From Cloeon dipterum (lineage: Eukaryota > Arthropoda > Insecta > Ephemeroptera > Baetidae), in NCBI RefSeq assembly GCF_949628265.1, contig NC_088789.1:11772886-11836885 (forward strand): 64,000 nt of DNA. Direction: 5' to 3'. Shown in pieces: positions 53,580-63,423 of this stretch. The notes under the pieces were generated by a model. It saw only the letters and a program-made list of their open reading frames with translations, was not told the origin of the DNA and ran no database searches. The translations under genes were made by a program, and so were the position numbers. Positions within the stretch are counted from its first letter, which is position 1. Each line of letters starts with the position of its first letter.

Positions 53580-53970
53580 ATGCATCCTGACCTTTCGCCT
53601 CACCTTCATACGGATGAGTGCAACAAAGTAATCACAGAACTCCATAACTGTTACGAAGAGGCAAGAATAAAAGCAATTCAATTCAATTTTGTCTCGCATG
53701 TTTTGCAAGGAAATTTCAAAAAATTATTTATCATTTTCAGCATAAAGTTGGAAAGTTCTTCGGCCAGTGCAGCTCGTTATATAAGCAGATGACCGTTTGT
53801 TTAAAGAACGAAGTGAGCTGAAATAATGTGCCCTGTTTAGTTTATATTACTTTTGATTTTTTTTCCAGAGAGAAATCTACAGAAAGAGGAACCAGGTTAA
53901 GGCGCAGGAACGGCAAGAGAGGGTGCTTAAAAACTTGGAAGAGTTAAAAAAGCAGTCAAATTCGACTTAG
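53580..53970 (+). CDS. CMC2: COX assembly mitochondrial protein 2 homolog (three exons)
   Basis: A small twin-CX9C protein of the mitochondrial intermembrane space needed for cytochrome c oxidase biogenesis and imported by the MIA40 relay. Exons: 53580-53660, 53741-53812 and 53869-53970, giving 84 residues. The N-terminus MHPDLSPHLHTDEC is the family hallmark and fixes the start, although the frame stays open upstream. The two CX9C motifs are C14-C24 and, in exon 2, C37-C47. The tail is basic, coiled-coil-like and rich in Arg, Glu and Lys. The first intron must begin with GC: GAAGAG|GCAAGA paired with TTTTCAG, since a phase-0 join there restores the conserved E-E-H-K-V-G-K-F-F-G sequence. The stop is only 12 bases before the Abitram ATG and in the same frame. 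Confidence 0.95.
53661..53740 (+). other. GC-AG intron of CMC2
   Basis: The intron starts GCAAGA after GAAGAG and ends TTTTCAG. No GT donor nearby restores the conserved protein. GC-AG introns are a known minor class spliced by the major spliceosome, usually with a strong AG|GC exon edge as here. Confidence 0.85.
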
Positions 53971-53982
53971 TCTATTTTAAAA

Positions 53983-54540
53983 ATGAGCACCACAGAAGTT
54001 TACATTGCTCCGCCAATTGAGCGCAGTTTTGAGATGGTGGAAAAAATTTTGACAGTGTCAGAACGCTACTACACACCGCGTTATGTCCTCAATGCGAGTG
54101 GAATCGAGGGAGAAGACCTTTGCATCCTCTTTCACTCGAATAAAATCTGCCTGGTGACACTGGCCCCGACACATCCCATAATTACCGAGAAGAAGGAAGT
54201 GGTCAAGTTTAATTTTGAGATTTCCAAGAATGTTGATCGCAGGCAAAACAAGGTTTCAGGCAAAGGCAAAAATGGAGCACAGGTCCTGCAACCAAGCTCT
54301 CCTCTTTGTTTTGTAGAATGTAGTGACGGAAGTAGCTACAGTATTTGCAGTTGCCTCAATGGAAAGCTAATAGAGTTCAACGAGAAAATGATTTCAGACC
54401 CTAACCTCATTGCTCAACGTCCTCAGGCGGAGGGTTACATAGCTATTGTGTTGCCAAACATTGTGAACAGCTGCAAGGCAAAGGAGCAACTCATGACTAA
54501 AGAAGACTATGAGATTGCTCGAAGCATTAAAGTTGATTAG
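53983..54540 (+). CDS. ABITRAM: Abitram (FAM206A/Simiate) homolog, single exon
   Basis: In vertebrates Abitram is a small nuclear and cytoplasmic protein reported to bind actin and to influence transcription and neuronal branching; its insect role is not established. The ORF is intronless and has 185 residues, the usual family length. The family pattern is clear: an N-terminal segment before RYYTPRYV (about 28-35), then LFHSNKICLVTLAPTHP (about 49-65), the central NKVSGKGKNGAQ (about 89-100), PLCFVECSDG (about 107-116), C-x-NGKLIEFNE (about 123-134) and near the end EGYIAIVLP. It follows CMC2 by 12 bases, so it has almost no room for its own promoter and is probably translated from a shared mRNA. 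ATTAAA at 54565 lies 25 bases past the stop. It converges with COQ2, whose stop is 60 bases away. Confidence 0.95.
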   Translation: MSTTEVYIAPPIERSFEMVEKILTVSERYYTPRYVLNASGIEGEDLCILFHSNKICLVTLAPTHPIITEKKEVVKFNFEISKNVDRRQNKVSGKGKNGAQVLQPSSPLCFVECSDGSSYSICSCLNGKLIEFNEKMISDPNLIAQRPQAEGYIAIVLPNIVNSCKAKEQLMTKEDYEIARSIKVD

Positions 54541-54564
54541 TTAAAAATCTAGAAATGCAGTTTG

Positions 54565-54579
54565 ATTAAATCTTTTATT
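54565..54579. terminator. interleaved poly(A) signals of Abitram and COQ2
   Basis: ATTAAA (54565-54570) reads on the plus strand 25 bases after the Abitram stop. AATAAA (reverse complement of 54574-54579) reads on the minus strand about 22 bases after the COQ2 stop. The two 3' ends must therefore overlap. Confidence 0.6.
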
Positions 54580-54600
54580 ATCGTTTCACACCTGGTAATT

Positions 54601-56092
54601 TTACTGGAATAACGCGACTTTCTCTTTGGTATCAACTTCCACTGTTACCTTGGGCGTAGTTCTGTTCTTTAAATAATTCCCAAACACGATCCCCAGGAAG
54701 AGCAGCAGACCGACGTAATGGTTAGACACAAATTTTCTGGCGCAGTCGTTTGCCTGGGAAATATCCAAAGTGTAGAGCTGCAAAAAGATCAGAAATGTTA
54801 CCATCAATGTAATTTAATTTGGTTTACCTGGTGCGAGATGTGAGCTGATATGACACCAACCGACAGGAAATATGGCCAAGTTTGATCACAGTTCAGTCCA
54901 GAAAGGATAAGGCTTGAGGACATGGCCAGTGCAAAGCCTGATAGCCACAATTTTGTATTCTCCCCAAACCTTATTGCAGTTGACTTTATGCCCATCAATA
55001 GGTCCTCAGCTTTATCCTAAGTAGAAAAAAACACTGAACATACTAATAGGGCTAAAAATTCAAGACGTACCTGATGGGCATAAATTGTGTCATAAATAAT
55101 TGTCCAGCAGACGCCAGCTGCGTAGAGAGGTAGACAAGCTGACCAGTCACAAGAACCCTGAACTGCAGACCAACCGAGGAGCGCACCCCAGTTGAAGGTC
55201 ATGCCAAGAACCAGCTGTGGCCAGTGAGTAATTCTCTTCATCAAGGGATACACAATGACCAGACCTGAAAGAAAAATTAGAGAAAGTTTTGAGGCTAGGG
55301 CTTTGTTTCTACCTAATGAACTGGCTCCGAGGACAATGCTGTACCAATTAAGTTGCAGCAAGATCGCCAATCCAAGGCCTAACTGCCCAGCCAGAAAGAC
55401 TAGAGCATCCCCTCGAGTCAACTGTCCACTGACGAGCGGTCGATCCTTCGTCCTACTAACCTGGAACATTGTTATGAAGACACATATTACGGAAAATGAT
55501 TTAAATTTTAGCGCAGTATTTACTTTTCCATCTATGTCTTTGTCCCACATGTCATTGATAGTACAGCCTGCGCCTCTCATTATCACAGCTCCAGCACCAA
55601 AGAGGGACAGCAAGGCTATGTCTGGCAAGCAACCTGGGGCTGCACTGCCTGCTATCGCCCAGCCGCATGGCCAAAACAGAAGCCAAGAACCTGAATAAAA
55701 GCATTCTTAAAAATGTTATTTTCATCATCTTAACAATGCATACCAATTGGTCTGTCCAATCGCATGAGCCTCAAGTACGGTTGTATACTCTTAGGGGTGC
55801 TATCGACAAGTTGAGCCGAGCTGATGTATCTCATTTGAATAAATTGCAAGCTGCTAGCTTCTTCTTTCTTCTCATATTTTTGGCAAGACTTGGTATAGGG
55901 GGTAAAGCTTGTTACTTCCAGTGGTCTTCGACGGCACATGCCGCATCTTAACTGGCTGAAAGTCCTGCTGCCAGCCGCAAGGTGAGGAAAATGTAAGAGG
56001 CCCTTTCTAGGACCGAGACTAGGGATAACAAGATTTGATAACAAAGAGTTCTGGTGAGGAACAAAACATCGACGAACGAGGTTGACCAGCAT
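54601..56092 (-). CDS. COQ2: 4-hydroxybenzoate polyprenyltransferase, mitochondrial (six exons)
   Basis: A UbiA-family membrane enzyme that attaches the polyprenyl tail to 4-hydroxybenzoate, an early committed step of ubiquinone synthesis in the mitochondrial inner membrane. Exons, minus strand: 56092-55744, 55690-55524, 55460-55313, 55264-55071, 55016-54828 and 54777-54601. The phases join into 407 residues. A basic, Ser/Arg-rich N-terminus (about 1-90) fits a mitochondrial presequence. The catalytic core begins [15 protein letters not shown] (about 111-125). The first Mg-diphosphate motif is NDMWDKDID (162-170), followed by [10 protein letters not shown]. The second is [13 protein letters not shown] (279-291), split by an intron between Gln and Asp. 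Several hydrophobic helices follow. All catalytic aspartates are present. It diverges from PSMA1 and converges with Abitram. Confidence 0.96.
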
Positions 56093-56661
56093 TTTTAGTT
56101 GAATCAGTTTCTTGAGGCAAAAAACAAAATTGATTCACAACATGTTATCTTGGGACACTGGGGTGTCTTAGCTAAGTTTGGTGTTTCACGGCACGCGGCG
56201 TTAAAATTTTAAAGCTGATATTCAAATTTTTAAAAATCCTATCTCGAAAGAGGTAGGTAGAGATCGTGTATACACCGGGAAGTGCATGGGCTTTGGATAA
56301 TGAAGTACGGCGAACGACTAAACATGTGAAACAACATTACTGTTAGAGCCATCTTGCGGGACAACGCCAAAATAGCAACGAAGAATAGCGCGTAGGGTAG
56401 TAATAAAAAGAGCTAAAATGTGATAATAAAAAACCTAACTGTTCCCTTAAATTACCGTGAAACCTTAACTTTTCAAACAAAAGTAAATTTAAATTTTCAT
56501 TTATTTAAATAGAGCACCAAGTCAATATTGCATCGCAATCAATCAAATTAAATAAAATGGCCTCTCGCTCTTCTCTACTCCTTAGTTCTTTACCAACTCT
56601 ATCTAAAAAGCTGTGTCGTGTGTTGTGAATCGGCAAGTTTTGAGTTTGTTGTCAGTCAATC
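56093..56661. promoter_or_regulatory. probable bidirectional promoter of COQ2 and PSMA1
   Basis: Only 569 bases separate the start codons of the divergent genes COQ2 (minus) and PSMA1 (plus), and both 5' UTRs must lie here. No TATA box stands out. Sharing is inferred from geometry alone. Confidence 0.55.
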
Positions 56662-58347
56662 ATGGTAAGTTTCCTATTTCTAACCAACGAAAAACATTGA
56701 CTAGAAGTTTCCGAGGAGCCAAAACGTGCATTAATTACGTTTCAAACAATATTAAATAAAATATTCAGTTATTTTTTGGCTTGTGTACTCTTTTTTCTGA
56801 TCTTGTTTTACAAAATTTGCTCATACATATTGAGCACTCACAATGACATCCCCAAACCGGCAAAAGCGATTTTAGCTTCTACAGTAAGATTAAATTTTAT
56901 GCTCAATGCTCAACCACTATTACTTGATTTAAGTTAACGAGCTAAATTAATGTTGTGTGTTACATTATGTATGCTTTAATTTCATTTTTTACTTTCAGTT
57001 TCGCAACCAGTACGACAGCGATGTCACTGTTTGGAGCCCACAGGGCAGACTCCACCAGGTGAGAGTAGCCTCTTGCGTGCATATTTTTTGAACTCACAGC
57101 TTTGATCATATAAGGTGGAGTATGCCATGGAGGCAGTCAAGCTAGGTTCAGCAACCGTCGGCTTGAAAAGCAAGACACATGCTGTGATTTTGGCTCTGAA
57201 GAGGGCCTCTTCTGAACTGTCAGCTCATCAGAAGAAATTAATTCCCATTGATAATCACATTGGAATTTCTATTGCTGGACTCACTGCGGATGCTAGAGTC
57301 CTCAGGTGAATAGTTATATAAAAAAATAAGAAAGATAAAGTAATATTATTGCCTATTTTCACTTTTAGCCGATACATGCGCACTGAGTGTCTCAACTACC
57401 GCTATTCTCATGATGACGCTCTGCCAGTGTCAAGACTTATCACTGATGTTGGCAACAAGATGCAAGTCTGCACACAAAGATATGATCGCAGACCGTATGG
57501 TGTGGGACTCCTGGTAGCTGGATATGATGTAAGGAAATTTTCCCAAAAAATATGTGCCAATAGTTAACTGCTAAAAATTTAAAATATATGCTAAACTAAC
57601 CCAATTTCAGGACAATGGCCCTCATATCTACCAGACTTGTCCGTCGGCAAACTTCTATGACTGCAAAGCAATGGCGATTGGAGCCAGGTCTCAGAGCGCT
57701 CGTACATATTTGGAGAAGAATCTGGACAAGTTTGCTGATTGTGACGTTGAGGAGCTGGTAAAGCACGGCCTAAGGGCTCTGAGAGACACTTTGCCCAACG
57801 AAGTTGAGCTTAGTACCAAGGCAAGTAGACTTTATAATTATTTCCGAGATTGCATTTTTTATGTACTGCTAGCTTCTTGAACTAAAAATCTCATTTAACA
57901 ACTATTTTTTATATTAGAATATATTTGTCTTATGCAGGAGAATTAAGCAAAGAAATGGAATTAAATAATTCAAATGTGCATTGTGCAATGTTAATTTAAG
58001 AGCACTGGTAGTATTGTTTTTTGCATCAATGTTGCTACTGTCATAATTTAACTCTTCTTAGATTCATTAAATCATATCTAACATTTAAATAATATCATCA
58101 GCCGCGTTTGCTATAATGACTTTGGTTCACTTAGAATGTTTCAATTGGTGTGGTTGGTGCTGGCTTGGATTTCACCATCTATGGTGAGGAAGAAATGTCC
58201 CGGCTTTTGACTGCCATTGAGGGAGAAGAGCGTCGCGGAGGTGCACAAGCTGCAGCGGCTGCCGCAGCTGCTGAGCCTGCCCAACCACCTGCAGCAGATC
58301 CTGCTGCTCCTCAGGAAGAGGCCATGGACACAGATTTCGGAAATTAA
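56662..58347 (+). CDS. PSMA1: proteasome subunit alpha type-1 (six exons)
   Basis: The alpha-6 ring subunit of the 20S proteasome core, structural and non-catalytic. Exons: 56662-56664 (the ATG alone), 56999-57058, 57115-57305, 57369-57528, 57611-57820 and 58135-58347, giving 278 residues. The N-terminal gate signature [20 protein letters not shown] is followed by [17 protein letters not shown], the proteasome A-type signature. [14 protein letters not shown] and [20 protein letters not shown] are typical mid-domain marks. The C-terminal tail has a polyalanine/proline stretch (about residues 244-268) before the acidic end [10 protein letters not shown], somewhat expanded relative to common homologs. 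The fifth intron starts with GC: ACCAAG|GCAAGT, ending TTCACTTAG; the phase-0 join gives STKNVSIG as in homologs. AATAAA at 58427-58432 follows 80 bases past the stop. Confidence 0.97.
57821..58134 (+). other. GC-AG intron of PSMA1
   Basis: The donor CAAG|GCAAGT matches the strong GC-donor consensus, and the acceptor is TTCACTTAG. Reading on past the donor gives a non-homologous tail and a stop at about 57878-57880, so splicing at GC is required for a normal subunit. Retention would give a truncated protein, so regulation by retention is conceivable but unproven. Confidence 0.88.
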
Positions 58348-59569
58348 ATTTAAATCATTAAATTTACAATTAATTAAGTTTCAAGTTTTCTACTTTTGAG
58401 CATTATATGTATTTGGCCTTTAAGTTAATAAAATTGGAATGCTAACTTAACTATTTCAACTGTTTTCAATTTGTGGAGGAAAATTCAAATCCCTGGAAGC
58501 AAGAGCGAATATAACACAGTAATATTTTACAGTTTCAGAAGCATTTAATCTGAACTACAGAACAACACCTGATATACAAACTTTCAAGTTGAATGGTATA
58601 CCCCTGCCGCATTTTTACATGTAAATTATTATGGGTTTTCTGCCTCTAAAGTTCTGCAAATAACTTAGCAACCAAAGCTCTTTATGTATTGATAGTCCAA
58701 AGTAACGAAGTTACATTACATTATACAATTGTCTATTTAAACTAGAAAATTGTTTCTATTTTTAATCGCATTATTTATTGTGCCCATATTTATGTACTTC
58801 AGTTTCACACGATAAACATTTAAAGAGGAGCATAATTATGTATCATAATTATTTCTCACTTCAAATTAAATGCATAGCTTCCTCGGTGTATTGTTTATCA
58901 AACAACAAAACTTAATTTTTCTGTAGCTAGAAAGGATTCTATTTTTTGATTAGATGAGGTAACAACCCCACAATAAAGAAAATTATCAAACAAATTAACA
59001 ATTTAATTAATAATATTATTTAAAATATTTACTACACACGTGAAAACTAGTAAAGTAAAATATGAATGAGTTTATTCAGCCATCGGTACATACAGAAGGA
59101 CCTGCTAACAATAAGCAGTTTTTAGCATTGGCAAGGTTCGCGCCATTATTTTAAAACAAACATCACCAAAATTCAAGGTCAGTGCTTCGCCCCTTTTTGG
59201 CAGTTAACCATAACCAATCAGTGCAGTTTCGTTTAAACCATAGATGTTTAGTTTCAGCTTTCCCGCGTTCAACTTTGTAAACAGCGGTAAAATACTAACG
59301 TCACAAACAGACAAGTCGGAAAATTCCTCTTGACTTAACGCCTTACAACTCGTCTAACTTTAATACCTGCGGAATCGAAACGGATGCAGATTGCTGACAG
59401 GCATCCACACTACTCTGACCACAGCCTTGTTGATGTTTTAAAATTCAGCTCATTGCGTGGGTAATTGATTGCACCCATGAGAAAACTGATGAAAACAGAA
59501 CGCTATTCAATGGTTTACATGGACATTTAATTTTATCCTGCTGCTGCTTGTCTCACGTTTTTATAGACA
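58348..59569. promoter_or_regulatory. 3' UTR of PSMA1 and CENP-I promoter
   Basis: The left part is the PSMA1 3' UTR with AATAAA at 58427-58432, followed by AT-rich spacer. Near 59.2 kb there is a promoter-like patch: a CCAAT box in ACCAATCAG just before 59221, and TTTCCCGCG at 59259-59267, an E2F-type site. This fits S/G2-phase control of a kinetochore gene. A TTTTTATAG acceptor-like sequence ends at 59566, so a spliced 5' UTR exon may exist upstream. Confidence 0.5.
59259..59267 (+). promoter_or_regulatory. E2F-type site upstream of CENP-I
   Basis: TTTCCCGCG matches the E2F consensus TTTSSCGC and lies about 300 bases upstream of the CENP-I ATG in otherwise AT-rich DNA. Confidence 0.5.
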
Positions 59570-62500
59570 ATGGACACTCATGTCAAAAACCTATACTCGC
59601 TTCTTAAGAGCATAGCTGGTGAGTATAAACAACGAATCGTGATTAAATTTTATGCATTATGATACTAAATGTTAATTATTATGTATGTATGTACATTCAT
59701 CATATTATATCGAGAGTATCTACATACTTACCTTTATGTTAAACCTATCATGATGATATTTTATTTCAGTGTGATTTATTATTTTTTGTTTTCAGACGGA
59801 CGGGCTAGGTACAATTCAGACGCGTTCTCAGTTGCTATGGAACATGTGGAAAGACATGCTATACTCATTGGGCTGAATCAAGAAGAATTTCATGCCTTAG
59901 TATTAGCCTTGTCAAAAATTGATATGAAGAGATCTAATTTTCGTAAGATTGAACGATAATTTGTGTCATATTTTAAAAAATTTCCAATGTTTAAAGCCTC
60001 TACCGCATTGCAAAAGATGATACGAGGACTCATCCCAAAGACCAGACTAAAAAAAGAATCTTTAGAAATTTTGGTTGTTTGGTTCATGACTCATTGGCTT
60101 CATATGCCCAAAAATGCTTCAAAAACTACTTTCATGTGGTTCATAGGTGTGTAACTTGAAAGTTATATTAAATCTAGAGGTCTCGGCTGCGAAATTAGCA
60201 GGGCGTAGCAGAATTTTTTGCCTGACAGCTGGCGCTGGTGACAATATTTCAAACGTGAAGTTTTATAGTGCTTAAAAGGCCCAAAGAGCCTGAAAACATT
60301 TTTCTCTTGCACCTTTCAATTTTTGATTCTTTTTAATGGCGGCTGACGGTTGCCCACATGACCCAAAAATTGCCGGCTGATGTGGCGTAGCGTGGCTGGC
60401 TGAGACCTCTAATACAATCATAACTGAGCGCACAGTTCTTATTTGCTGAAATTAATACTATTTCAGGTGCCCTCAAGTTTGAATTAATTCAAGCTGACGA
60501 TATCAATTGGTGTTATGATTCATTCTGCCGCGGATTTGATATCCATTCCTTTGTGAGTACTGACGATTAGTTTTGTTCCCTTTTTCAATGAGGATCATAA
60601 AAAATAATGATAATCATTTTTTATCCTTAGAAAATGCCACACGCCAAATTCTTGGAGTTGATCACCACCCCTGATTTAGTCACGCGATCCAGGACTCAAT
60701 ACTTGTTGAATGAATTTAACAAGTTGAAACAGCAAAGTCAACCACTTCTACACATTCTAAGGTTCAATTTTATCTAATTGCTATTTAATATCTTATCGCG
60801 AAAGCAAATTTCATTTCTACTGCAGCTTGTTCAAAGCACTTCGGCCAGACATGATGCCCATGCAGATTCCAGTCATCACTTCTGATTTCAATTCAAGTGC
60901 TGAGAAGCGACTGCTAGATGACCTGGAAGTTGCCTCTGTGAGAGCAGAAAATGCAGCACACAATGATGACAGCTACAATTTTGCTAGGATTCGCTGGGCT
61001 ATGCAGAAGAAGGTTAAAGATATATTCACCATTTAAAGCAACCCAACTTATAACATATTTTTCCAGAAGAAAACCAAAAAACATGATGAGGTGTTGCCTG
61101 CAGTTAGTTACAATATAGATGCTGCCCAGCACACCAAGGGGAAGGAGCTGCTTCAGTGTGAAACGTATTAAAGTGGCTTTAGGTTCAGAATTTTGTAATT
61201 AAATCGGAATTGTTTAACAGAATGAAAGACGTAGCAGCCAATATCCTTTCAGCAAGGACGCCTGCTCAAATTTTGTCGCTGATCACTAACCCTGAGGCAG
61301 TGTTTTATTTGAAATATCAGAATGATGACGTCAAATCTCGGTTCAATTACTGCCTTCGAATGATGTTTTCTACGTGTATGATTTTCTGTTCTCTTATAAT
61401 TATTTAAACTCATTTTTGTTTTTAGTGGAAATATTCTACTGTGTAAATAACTTAGAGGAAGACATTGCATCTTTGTTGACATGTGTGATCACCAAGCAAG
61501 AAATTGATCAGAAGGGATCGAGCGTCATCACCAGCTACTACAGAGACTTCCTGATGTATAACCAGAACACAAAGTATTTGCCTTTGGTCTTAAAACTCAC
61601 TACTTGGCCTCAATTTAGTGGCCCAGAAGGTAAATCCAATTAAGCTGCAGAAATTGTTAAAAAAACTAATATATGTCTTCTGCAGATCTCAAGAGCAACA
61701 CCCTTATTCCATTGGAGCAGGCATTTAGCACGAGCAAATTCCAGCACAAATGTTTAGTCATTGAAGCCCTCTGGAGTATGGCTTTCAATATGGTATTTGA
61801 TTTTGCATTCAATTAAAATGAATCATGCCCTAACTTATAATTTATCGCGCTTCATGCTTGTTATTAAATTTTTTTATTTTTAGCTAGTCAAAATTGTTTG
61901 CTTGATCAATTAACTTTGCTCTTTAGCTGATGGAATTTGCTGACAAGCAAGCGGATGATTTTGAATGGAACCCTTCCAAGTCACTTGAGATGGTAACTAA
62001 GTCCATTGAGAAAATGTACAACCACTGTATTGCAGCTAAGGGCATTTTGAGTCTAGAAGAGTTGAAAATAAGTGGTATCAATCACTATTTGAAGGTGATT
62101 TATACAGTACTGTTTTTGATAACAAATATTAAATATTATGATTCCAGCTCTCAAATATTGAACGCACTCTTCATCGAAGCTTTCAATTCTACACTGTTGC
62201 ACCAAGCAGTTTGATAATTGGCTGCTTTATCAGTGGTTCTCCTCACCTTCTTGAGCTTTCTGCAAATCTTGTTCTTGGGTAAGCTTATTCACCAACAATA
62301 TGGAAGATGATCTTTTATACATATGATTTTAACTGCAGGTACAGAGAAAGGTCCAAAACTCTAACAAGTGCAGTGAAGAGAAGCAAAACCGCAGAGCTGG
62401 CCAGTTTGGAAAGCATTTATCACACTTTGTTAGACTTGTTTGTTGATGATGTTGGTTTAATTTTAGCTAAACATTTTCCACTAATGACCAAACTTTTCCT

Positions 62501-62812
62501 AGGCCGAGTCCCAGACTCTCTCTTTGATCAAGGCGTCCTCTAGAGAAAGGCAGATCCCAGTGATCAGTAGGCGATTCATGAGCAAGCACAAACTTCTCAG
62601 GCATGTTGGGTTTCTGATCACAAGGCTGAATTTGGAACTAAATGACATGAATGAGTGGAATTTACAGGTATGTATTAGTCTGTTCACAATTATTTATTTG
62701 AGTTAATCTAATACTATTTTAGGATGCCCTCGAATTCTGCAGCAACAACTTGCCCAATTTCACGCATCTTCTAGCAATCCTTCACAACGAAAAATCCCAG
62801 AAATCTTCATAG
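59570..62812 (+). CDS. CENPI: centromere protein I (Mis6 family) homolog, 15 exons
   Basis: A component of the constitutive centromere-associated network (CENP-H/I/K/M group) that links centromeric chromatin to the outer kinetochore. Exons: 59570-59618, 59796-59942, 59997-60146, 60467-60552, 60631-60761, 60826-61012, 61067-61164, 61221-61375, 61426-61629, 61686-61792, 61927-62094, 62148-62278, 62339-62450, 62503-62667 and 62723-62812. The phases join into 659 residues. Family-like segments are GLNQEEFHALVLAL, FMWFIGALKFELI, FLELITTPDLVTRSRTQYLL with LLHILSLFKALRP (the Mis6 N-terminal repeat region), and late APSSLIIGCFISGS followed by YRERSKTLTSAVKR. The last two match the 'FPPGIFYS...HRYRKNLTAAKK' region of vertebrate CENP-I. 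It has no catalytic site. A 52-bp intron with a GTTGGT donor (62451-62502) is needed to avoid a stop. The third intron carries a MITE. Confidence 0.82.
60175..60411. mobile_element. hAT-like MITE in a CENP-I intron
   Basis: The ends are inverted: TAGAGGTCTCGGCTGCG at the left, and at the right GGCTGAGACCTCTA, whose reverse complement is TAGAGGTCTCAGCC. The flanks ATTAAATC (60167-60174) and ATACAATC (60412-60419) agree at 6 of 8 positions, as expected for a decayed 8-bp hAT duplication. A TA duplication (mariner-type, element 60177-60409) is the alternative reading. It is 237 bp with no ORF. The exons on either side join in phase, so the insertion is tolerated within the intron. Confidence 0.75.
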
Positions 62813-63423
62813 GAAATAGAACAAACAGTTATTAAGTTTTTAAAAATTTTACATTCTGATTGTTTATGACGGTTTATGAACTGAGAAACAAGATCTCTTT
62901 AAAAATGTGCCTTAACCATCTGATTAATTTTGTAAATAATAAGCGCAAGCGCATCAGCTAAAATATAACTGCGTATTGCTTATTTTCAGCATGAAATCTA
63001 GTAATCATTAAATTTTATCATTTTTATGGTGGAAAAATTTGCTTTCACAGTTAAGGAGGACGATAGGCTCAAGTTGCTCCCGCGTTTCCTTTCAATTTCA
63101 AAGCCTCGCCCCCCTCAACCTCTGATGGCTGTGCTTAGATTGGAAGTAAGTGTTGAATGGAGTAAAGATACCACAAACGGAGTTTTGTGGTTAGGACTTT
63201 GTACTGTTATAATAAACGAAAGTAAAATATTTAGCAACAAGATTAAAGTCAAGTTTACTTGTTTAATGATGTGAAGGGGCATTAAAACTAATTATTCAAG
63301 GTTTCAGAAATCAAGACAACATCAAAACACTTTCTACTCACCATTCGCATCTAACCAACTGTTTTGTGGGCGTGCCTCCTAAACATTTAAAATCGCGATG
63401 AGCTGCGTCGATCAGTGCTAAAA
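62813..63423. other. CENP-I 3' UTR and ZAD gene 5' flank, with a short ORF
   Basis: AT-rich. A short plus-strand ORF at 63026-63274 starts MVEKFAFTVKEDDRLKLLPR and reaches a GTAAGT donor at 63148; joining to TTTCAG near 63307 would give a protein of about 65 residues ending before the ZAD gene. I recognise no family. It may be a small gene, an alternative 5' exon or chance. Confidence 0.25.
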
